A stretch of 22,412 bases of DNA, from positions 1-22,412 of the IMG/VR virus record IMGVR_UViG_3300006641_000201, one strand, 5' to 3'. Under the pieces are notes generated by a model. That model had not been told where the DNA came from, made no database searches, and saw only the letters and a program-made list of their open reading frames with translations. A program made the translations under genes and the position numbers. Numbering within the stretch: the stretch's first letter is position 1; every line of letters starts with the position of its first letter. The stretch is from a virus. Positions 8,216-13,342 of the stretch are shown here, piece after piece.

Positions 8216-8952
8216 CTTTCAACCCATTCACAGGAACTCTTGAATTAGGTGGCGGGGGTTCCCCCGGACCAACGGGCCCTACCGGGCCTACTGGACCCAC
8301 TGGGCCAGCAGGAACCCCCGGCGACCCCGGTGGCCCTCCCGGACCTACTGGCTCTCCCGGACCCCCCGGCCCAACAGGTTCCGATGGCCCTACTGGACCC
8401 ACAGGCCCCACTGGACCTACTGGACCAGACGGCCCCACTGGACCTACTGGCCTTCCCGGCGACCCCGGTGGCCCTCCCGGACCAACAGGCCCCGATGGCC
8501 CTCCCGGACCTACTGGGCCCACAGGCACCGACGGTCCTACTGGGCCTCCCGGCCCCATTGGTCCCACAGGAGACCCCGGACCAATAGGCCCTCCCGGCCC
8601 CTCTGGTGGCCCTCCCGGACCAACAGGTCCCGACGGTCCTACTGGACCCACTGGACCTACTGGGGACCCCGGTCCCAAAGACTCCGTTGTGTCCACGCCC
8701 GAAGGTATCTACGCCTTCGCCGTGACCGAAGGTGCGCGTCCTTGGTTCCTCGACATTATTCCTGCTGGTGATGGTTTGGAGAAGAAATACTCCGCAGCTA
8801 TCAGTGAGGAGACTGCACGCTTTAGAAGTGCTTGCGGAAAGTTTGACCTTGTATTCGGCGTCCAAGCAGCTTATCCAGACTGGCGTCTGCCTTCTAAGAC
8901 GGAAGAACAGATGCGAGCAGCAAAACAGTTCTGGAATCAAGCCTTTGTATGA
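8212..8952 (+). CDS. Collagen-like (Gly-X-Y) virion fibre protein
   Basis: A 246-residue protein. Residues 1-15 are a short beta-type leader ([13 protein letters not shown]), residues 16-156 are almost uninterrupted Gly-X-Y, and residues 157-246 are a mixed C-terminal domain I do not recognise. The collagen domain has 46 triplets, 21 of them Gly-Pro-Thr and 15 with proline at Y, and would form a trimeric rod. Three single extra glycines (residues 40, 86, 132) shift the phase, each followed by GPPGPT, dividing it into blocks of 8, 15, 15 and 8 triplets. Collagen-like rods are known in phage fibres and spore or virion surfaces. The gene is ATGA-coupled on both sides, downstream to a prolyl-hydroxylase-type enzyme. 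Confidence 0.92.
   Translation: MTFNPFTGTLELGGGGSPGPTGPTGPTGPTGPAGTPGDPGGPPGPTGSPGPPGPTGSDGPTGPTGPTGPTGPDGPTGPTGLPGDPGGPPGPTGPDGPPGPTGPTGTDGPTGPPGPIGPTGDPGPIGPPGPSGGPPGPTGPDGPTGPTGPTGDPGPKDSVVSTPEGIYAFAVTEGARPWFLDIIPAGDGLEKKYSAAISEETARFRSACGKFDLVFGVQAAYPDWRLPSKTEEQMRAAKQFWNQAFV
8257..8679 (+). repeat. Gly-X-Y coding repeat with 138-base superperiod
   Basis: Nine-base units of the form GGN CCN ACN run across this stretch. A 17-base identical block, GGTGGCCCTCCCGGACC, begins at 8329, 8467 and 8605, exactly 138 bases apart, and encodes each extra glycine plus the following GPPG. The units vary at third codon positions, so they are not recent perfect copies, but the even spacing suggests ancestral duplication of a 46-codon block. 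Confidence 0.9.
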
Positions 8953-9515
8953 CCTCATGGTGGCAACTTTTTGGTAAAGCACTCTCCGAAGAAGAATGTT
9001 CGACTCTCGTCAAATACGGGCTTACGCATAGGCCAGTTCAAGCGACGGTTGGGCACGGCGGGAAATCAGTAGTGGACGACCATTTGCGACGCTCCACTGT
9101 TCGATGGCTCAGCCGTTCCGACCCGACCTTGAGCTGGTTCTATGACCGTATCGAGAAGCTGGCACTCCAAGCCAATGCGAATGCTTTCGGTTTCGATGTA
9201 AGAGGCTTCCACGAAGTTCAATTCACCGAGTACAACGCAGACAACTCTGGCGGCTATGGATGGCACGAAGATTTGAACTGGCTCAAAACGACCCCGTTTG
9301 ATCGCAAGATGAGCATGGTCATTCAGTTGTCGAAACCCGATGACTACACAGGCGGCAAGCTGGAGTTTGCCAATGACCCGCTCGCAGAAGGGCAGTTTGT
9401 CAACCAAGGCGACGTGATCTTCTTTCCGTCGTTCAACCGCCATCGCGTGACTCCCGTAAAGTTGGGCGTCCGCTACTCTTTGGTGACTTGGTTTATCGGG
9501 CCGAAGTTCCGCTGA
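8949..9515 (+). CDS. 2-oxoglutarate/Fe(II) dioxygenase, prolyl 4-hydroxylase-like
   Basis: A hydroxylase of the P4H/PKHD type, 188 residues. These enzymes use Fe(II), O2 and 2-oxoglutarate to hydroxylate proline or other side chains. The double-stranded beta-helix motifs are complete: H106-x-D108 in [10 protein letters not shown], the distal H165 in FNRHRVTPV, and R175 ten residues later ([10 protein letters not shown]) to bind 2-oxoglutarate. GGKLEF (135-140) and GDVIFFPS (154-161) are typical core strands. The start overlaps the collagen-like stop by ATGA, making the collagen protein the obvious substrate candidate; that link is inference. Alternatives are hydroxylation of another virion protein or of DNA. 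No signal peptide, so it acts in the host cytoplasm. Confidence 0.9.
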   Translation: MTSWWQLFGKALSEEECSTLVKYGLTHRPVQATVGHGGKSVVDDHLRRSTVRWLSRSDPTLSWFYDRIEKLALQANANAFGFDVRGFHEVQFTEYNADNSGGYGWHEDLNWLKTTPFDRKMSMVIQLSKPDDYTGGKLEFANDPLAEGQFVNQGDVIFFPSFNRHRVTPVKLGVRYSLVTWFIGPKFR

Positions 9516-9528
9516 ACACTGGGTAAAT

Positions 9529-9557
9529 TGCCTTGAATCTGCGGTAGATTCTACGAT
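9529..9557 (+). promoter_or_regulatory. Possible promoter with inverted repeat filling the spacer
   Basis: TTGCCT (9529-9534) and TACGAT (9552-9557) each match 4 of 6 bases of the sigma-70-type hexamers, with a 17-base spacer. That spacer is exactly the inverted repeat GAATCT-GCGGT-AGATTC (9535-9551), as an operator might be. The site lies in the 95-base gap between the hydroxylase and the next gene. Such hexamer matches occur by chance, so this is only a candidate; the repeat could instead be an RNA hairpin. Confidence 0.25.
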
Positions 9558-9610
9558 CTGTTATGGGCTTTCATACTCGATGAAAAAGCTCATCAACTAC
9601 CCATTACCCG

Positions 9611-9985
9611 ATGCAACCTGCTTCATCAGACGCACTTAGCCGCCTAGTGACCTTTGTCAAAGGGGACACTTGGGAAGGGTTGCCATCCGTCACTGTTACT
9701 AACAGGCTGGCTCCGGGCAATTTGGCAGAAGTCAAAATGGCTTTCAAATTGAATCCGAAAGTCGTGGTTCCCGATATGGAACTCACCACTACCAACGGCG
9801 GAATTAACATAGTTGATGCCGTGAATTGGGAGTTCTCAGTCAATCCCGGAAGATATCCCCTAGCCATAGGAATCTACTATTGGCAGATTGAAACCATCGA
9901 TGATGGAGACCCAGCGTATGTCCAGACTTTGTTGGAAGGCACTTGTCAGGTTTTTGCGGACTACACTTCTTTCACCCCACCATGA
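9611..9985 (+). CDS. Small beta-rich protein of unknown function (fibre-associated?)
   Basis: A 124-residue protein, almost all predicted beta strand with turn-rich loops. The pattern VTFVKGDTWEG...LAEVKMAFKLN...NWEFSVNPGRYPLAIGIYYWQIETID resembles small phage proteins carrying a single Ig-like beta-sandwich that are encoded beside tail fibres. I cannot name a family. The start ATG has no SD. A 19-codon reading frame (ATG at 9580) overlaps the start in another frame and is probably not a gene. The stop overlaps the fibre gene start (ATGA), so it is likely co-translated with it and may be a fibre adaptor or chaperone. Confidence 0.75.
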   Translation: MQPASSDALSRLVTFVKGDTWEGLPSVTVTNRLAPGNLAEVKMAFKLNPKVVVPDMELTTTNGGINIVDAVNWEFSVNPGRYPLAIGIYYWQIETIDDGDPAYVQTLLEGTCQVFADYTSFTPP

Positions 9986-11103
9986 GTACTCCTTCCATTA
10001 CAGTTACCGGAGGCAACACTCCAGAAGTTACCATTACAAGTGAAGGGGATGTCGTTGTTGATGTAGCCGTTCCCGTAAGTGGGACGGGGGATGTGGTAGG
10101 TCCGGCATCGAGCACCAATAACAATGTCGCGCTGTTCAACGGGGCATCGGGGAAGATTATCAAAGATGGTGGGACTTTCCCATCCCTCATGGCTTCATCT
10201 ACTACAAGTCAGTCGAGTAAAGCTGACCCCCTTGATACGGATGAAATACCCCTGATCGATTCTGCTTCGAGTTTTGGTCTCAGGAAGATTACATGGGCAC
10301 AGATCAAAACAGCACTCAGCTCAATCTTTTCCCCGATTGCCAATCCCATCTTCACAGGTAGATTTAGGGCAGCTTCCTCAACAAGCGCAACTGGGAACAA
10401 TGCTATTGCAATAGGAGCTGCTAACACGGCAGGAGGGGCCAATGCTGTCGCAATAGGCAGTTCTAGCGCGGCTACTGCCACGCAAAGCGTTGTTTTAGGC
10501 GACAGCAATACGGCTGGGAGTAGTGCAGGAGCATCTCGGACGTTTATTCTTGGCTCCGGCATTAACGCTCAACTTGCTTCGGGGGCTATTGGGAACGCAT
10601 TTATGGGTCGAGGCCATACGCTGTCCAATACAGTTGTAGCCAACGACACCTTTACATCTGGCAGACTCGGTACGGTAAGGCATAGCAATGAACGCATTCA
10701 CGCAGTCAGCACGGGCTATCAATCTGGAGAAGTAATTCTAAGAGCGGAAACTTCGGACACAACGCCAACCGAATTGGCGATAGACGGACTCTCGTCCGCT
10801 AGGTTCTTTACTTTACTAGACGGTCAAGCGTATGATTGCCTCATCCGTATTTTGGCACGTCGAACTGGAGGAAGCCAGCACGCTGTTTATTGGAGGCGAG
10901 TGCTGATTCAACGCACCGGAGCAACTACTAGCTTACCTACTGCGGTTCAGACTATTGGGACAGACTTCGAGAGCGACTCAGCATGGAATGTGTCGATAAC
11001 TGCGAATAGTGCAGCCAGCCGTCTGAGTATCACAGTTACAGGTGCCGCAGGAGTTACGATTGCTTGGAGTGCTCATGTGATTTTCAACGAATTAACCTAC
11101 TAG
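9982..11103 (+). CDS. Tail fibre with YadA-head-like repeats
   Basis: A 373-residue fibre. Residues 1-35 are a strand-rich N-terminus (ITVTGGNTPEVTITSEGDVV). Residues 48-130 carry a phage-fibre segment (NNVALFNGASGKIIKDGG; DTDEIPLIDS; LRKITWAQIKTAL). Residues 138-230 hold repeats of the type NNAIAIGAANTAGGANAVAIG, the left-handed beta-roll motif of trimeric autotransporter (YadA) heads. The last 120 or so residues are a beta-rich, possibly receptor-binding domain ending in TIAWSAHVIFNELTY. A trimer on the virion surface is expected. I chose ATG 9982, which overlaps the previous stop as elsewhere in this genome, over an in-frame TTG at 9943. Specificity cannot be read from sequence. Confidence 0.82.
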   Translation: MSTPSITVTGGNTPEVTITSEGDVVVDVAVPVSGTGDVVGPASSTNNNVALFNGASGKIIKDGGTFPSLMASSTTSQSSKADPLDTDEIPLIDSASSFGLRKITWAQIKTALSSIFSPIANPIFTGRFRAASSTSATGNNAIAIGAANTAGGANAVAIGSSSAATATQSVVLGDSNTAGSSAGASRTFILGSGINAQLASGAIGNAFMGRGHTLSNTVVANDTFTSGRLGTVRHSNERIHAVSTGYQSGEVILRAETSDTTPTELAIDGLSSARFFTLLDGQAYDCLIRILARRTGGSQHAVYWRRVLIQRTGATTSLPTAVQTIGTDFESDSAWNVSITANSAASRLSITVTGAAGVTIAWSAHVIFNELTY

Positions 11104-11118
11104 CCAGAAATTGACCCC

Positions 11119-11355
11119 ATGAGCGATAAAGCGCAAAACAAACTCCTAATGACTCTGGGTGTTATTACCGCTTTAGTGACGATTGGCATTCAGGTTATGA
11201 CTGTTGGCGAAGTCAAGGGCAGGATGGAAACGATCATGAATGTCCATCAACAGCGTCTCGATACCCATGAGAGTAAAATTGACGAGCACACCAAGGACAT
11301 TTCCGAAATCAAAGGAACTCTGAGCCGAGTTACAACGGCCTCCATCAAGAAGTGA
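11119..11355 (+). CDS. Membrane-anchored coiled-coil protein (holin/XhlA-like)
   Basis: A 78-residue protein with one N-terminal membrane helix (about 9-30, LLMTLGVITALVTIGIQVMT) followed by a heptad-type amphipathic helix (32-70, including VHQQRLDTHESKIDEH) and a basic tail. One membrane span plus coiled coil is the layout of XhlA/hemolysin-like phage lysis proteins and of some small holin partners. It sits immediately before a DUF1353 gene and a second tiny membrane protein, consistent with a lysis-associated group, although no endolysin is recognisable in the window. No SD before the ATG. Confidence 0.7.
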   Translation: MSDKAQNKLLMTLGVITALVTIGIQVMTVGEVKGRMETIMNVHQQRLDTHESKIDEHTKDISEIKGTLSRVTTASIKK

Positions 11356-11365
11356 GACTCGGTTG

Positions 11366-11385
11366 CCTCCAGATAATTTTGGAGG
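11366..11385 (+). promoter_or_regulatory. Hairpin holding the GGAGG ribosome binding site of the DUF1353 gene
   Basis: CCTCCA (11366-11371) is complementary to TGGAGG (11380-11385) with an 8-base loop; outside it a G-U and a U-A pair can extend the stem. GGAGG (11381-11385) is the only perfect SD core directly before a gene start that I see in the window, and it is 13 bases before ATG 11399 and 4 bases before an in-frame TTG at 11390. In the mRNA the SD would be paired with a sequence identical to the 16S anti-SD core, so initiation could be restrained. Confidence 0.45.
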
Positions 11386-11398
11386 TATTTTGATTGGT

Positions 11399-11803
11399 AT
11401 GGAACGCCACGCCACATTTCTCACTCCTTTTGAGGCAAAGGACATTTCTGGGGATAGAGAGGTGTCCCGTTTGAAACTACTCGCTCCTTTCCGAGTTTAT
11501 AGCGAGGTGCTGGACGCCGAGTTCACGGTTCCCGAAGGATTCGAGTTCGACGAGTCCATTCCCGGCATACTGCAAGGCATCGTTCGACCTTTCGGCATGA
11601 GCAAGCGCGGAGCTTGTGTGCATGATTGGCTTTACCAGAACCATGGCTACCGAGCGGATGACGGAGACTTCGTAACGGTTACTCGCCGTCAGGCCGACGC
11701 CGTGTATAAGGAAATGCTTCTCGCTAAGAACACACCTGCTTGGCGTGCGACAGTTCGCTGGCTCGCGCTTCGACTTGGCGGGTGGCACGCATGGAACAAC
11801 TGA
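11399..11803 (+). CDS. DUF1353 family phage protein
   Basis: A 134-residue protein of the DUF1353 family, found widely in phages, often near lysis or tail-end genes; its function is not established. Family hallmarks are FTVPEGFEFDESIPGI (42-57), GACVHDWLYQ (71-80) with the invariant His-Asp, and RRQADAVYKEML (96-107). The conserved H75/D76 and D100 could form a metal or catalytic site, which is inference. I chose ATG 11399, since conserved strands begin shortly after it; TTG starts at 11390 and 11363 are in frame. Its SD lies in a hairpin. It sits between two membrane proteins, and its stop region overlaps the start of the 31-residue membrane peptide. Confidence 0.85.
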   Translation: MERHATFLTPFEAKDISGDREVSRLKLLAPFRVYSEVLDAEFTVPEGFEFDESIPGILQGIVRPFGMSKRGACVHDWLYQNHGYRADDGDFVTVTRRQADAVYKEMLLAKNTPAWRATVRWLALRLGGWHAWNN

Positions 11804-11886
11804 TTTCAACTATGGCCACTGTAATCCTAGCCGCCCTTTGTTTTGGGTTCTGCTTCTACATTGCGATCACGTTGATTCGTTCGTGA
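11791..11886 (+). CDS. 31-residue single-span membrane peptide
   Basis: A short reading frame that begins inside the last codons of the DUF1353 gene (13-base overlap) and encodes MEQLIST followed by a hydrophobic span (about 8-29, MATVILAALCFGFCFYIAIT) and a basic RS end. It fills a stretch otherwise without a gene. The hydrophobic span of membrane-crossing length, the tight overlap and the neighbouring coiled-coil membrane protein suggest a small holin- or spanin-type lysis accessory. There is no SD. Small size limits confidence. Confidence 0.5.
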   Translation: MEQLISTMATVILAALCFGFCFYIAITLIRS

Positions 11887-11927
11887 GTCTGCTTGCAGGA
11901 AAGACGCTCTAGGGGTAGTAATGCGAC

Positions 11928-12788
11928 ATGCTTGCTGGTGTCTGCTGCTACTTCAACTTCTCAGGTTTTGATCGTCCTAAGGCTAACCTCCTACGCTTCC
12001 TTCGACAAATGAGTCGAGATGGCGTTCCGATCTATGGCGCAGAACTACTTCTTCCGGGGCAGACTCCTGCCACAAAAGGCTACCAAAAATGGTGTCAAAT
12101 CCCCATTGACCCCCGAACGCAAAAACTGTGGCAGAAGGAAATGGCGATCAATCTAGCCGCTACCCGAGTTCCGCCTGAGTACGACAACCTCGCGTGGTTG
12201 GATACAGATATTTGGTTCGCGAACCCAGATTGGGTAAAAGATACGGAATCAGCTTTGGTCCAGCACCATGTTGTTCAGATGTTTGACACCGCCTGTTGGA
12301 TAAGCAAATCCGGTGAAGTCGAACGCACTCGACAAGGGTCTGCTTTAGTCGGATTAGACCACCGCTGGCAATCACATCCCGGCTTCGCGTGGGCTATGCG
12401 ACGTTCCTTGTGGAACAAGGCTGGAGGACTTTTCCCACGCACGTTGTCTGGCGGAGGGGACACAGTGATGACTTTGGCGATGATGGGCCTGCCTTTCTGG
12501 CCTTCGGTTCGGGCGCATTTGGGGGCGAACCCAGAAATGTTCCGCCAATGGGCAGAGAACTTCAAAGGAATCTCGGTTGGACACGTTCCCGGCAGGGCCC
12601 TTCATGAGTGGCATGGCACGATTCAAGACCGAGACTATGTTGGTCGCTGTCAGCGAGTCTCAAAGATCGATGTAGTCAAAGACCTCGAAGTTGCTGCAAA
12701 TAAGTTGCTGGCTTGGACGGATTCTGCACCCCCAGAGATTGTCAGAGAGGTCTCCGACTATTTCAAGGCACGCCGGGAAGATGGTTGA
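11928..12788 (+). CDS. Glycosyltransferase (GT-A fold)
   Basis: A 286-residue putative glycosyltransferase. The DxD motif in LAWLDTDIWFANPDW (D92-T-D94) binds the metal and nucleotide sugar in GT-A enzymes. Upstream KEMAINLAATRVPP, and downstream PGFAWAMRRSLWNKAGGLFP (151-170), LSGGGDTVMTLAMMG (173-187) and LHEWHG (225-230), fit the acceptor-side motifs of this superfamily in phages. The target is unknown: virion protein, host surface or modified DNA base are all possible. An AGGGG precedes it, but 12 bases away, better placed for an overlapping 16-codon frame at 11921. It is the second glycosyltransferase-like gene in the window and is not obviously related to the one at 1783. Confidence 0.8.
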   Translation: MLAGVCCYFNFSGFDRPKANLLRFLRQMSRDGVPIYGAELLLPGQTPATKGYQKWCQIPIDPRTQKLWQKEMAINLAATRVPPEYDNLAWLDTDIWFANPDWVKDTESALVQHHVVQMFDTACWISKSGEVERTRQGSALVGLDHRWQSHPGFAWAMRRSLWNKAGGLFPRTLSGGGDTVMTLAMMGLPFWPSVRAHLGANPEMFRQWAENFKGISVGHVPGRALHEWHGTIQDRDYVGRCQRVSKIDVVKDLEVAANKLLAWTDSAPPEIVREVSDYFKARREDG

Positions 12789-12818
12789 CACGGCAGGCAA
12801 ATCGCGCCAAAAGGCGGC

Positions 12819-13337
12819 ATGATTATCGCGTTCACCGGATTGGCACAGGCAGGTAAAACTACCGCCGCAGACTTCTTAGCCAAACTTGGCTGGAATAAGG
12901 TCAGCTTTGCCTCACCACTCAAGCGCATGATGGCTGTGCTTACGGACGAAACCGATAAAGATGCGCGTCCTCCCGAGCTGTGCGGCAAGACGGTGCGCGA
13001 GTGCTACCAAAGCCTCGGAACCGAATGGGGTCGAAATCTCGTTGGGAGAGACATTTGGCTTCGAGCTGCCAAGAGACAGATGGGCTTGATAGCTAAGAAC
13101 GGCGGTCGCGTTGTCTGCGATGATGTGCGTTTTGACAATGAGGCTGAACTTGTCCACAAACTTGGTGGCATCGTAATTGAGGTCCGTCGAGCTGGCCTCA
13201 ACCGGATGGAGCATGAGTCGGAATCTGGTATCAGCCCACTGGCTTTGGATGCCTCTTTGGCCAATGACGGTTCCCCCGAGGACCTGTGGACCAAGCTCAA
13301 CGAGGCTTGCTTGCGGCTCGGTATCCGCTTAGAATAG
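12819..13337 (+). CDS. Deoxynucleoside monophosphate kinase
   Basis: Phosphorylates dNMPs to dNDPs for phage DNA synthesis, similar to T4 gene 1 product. The 172-residue protein has the P-loop GLAQAGKTT (7-15), the family signature YQSLGTEWGRNLVGRDIWL (63-81), and VVCDDVRFDNEAE (98-110) with the expected acidic residues, followed by an HESESG segment near the base-binding lid. Length fits single-domain phage kinases. An AAGG four bases before the ATG may serve as SD. It is a nucleotide-metabolism gene placed among structural genes and could also act on modified dNMPs, as some phage kinases do; nothing here proves that. Confidence 0.9.
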   Translation: MIIAFTGLAQAGKTTAADFLAKLGWNKVSFASPLKRMMAVLTDETDKDARPPELCGKTVRECYQSLGTEWGRNLVGRDIWLRAAKRQMGLIAKNGGRVVCDDVRFDNEAELVHKLGGIVIEVRRAGLNRMEHESESGISPLALDASLANDGSPEDLWTKLNEACLRLGIRLE

Positions 13338-13342
13338 CAGGT

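Noticed and set aside
8257-8679. Repeat array that could be mistaken for a CRISPR or satellite
   Set aside because: The period is a multiple of codons, the units vary at third positions, and the frame is a clean Gly-X-Y protein. There are no unique spacers.
8202-8696. Antisense frame of 164 codons encoding a Gly-Pro-Val collagen-like repeat
   Set aside because: GGN CCN ACN read on the other strand gives GGN CCN GTN-type codons, so the mirror collagen is an automatic by-product of the sense repeat. It lacks independent start context or neighbours.
9580-9639. 19-codon frame starting MKKLINYPLP
   Set aside because: It has no ribosome site and overlaps the start of the 9611 gene, and the product has no membrane or other recognisable feature.
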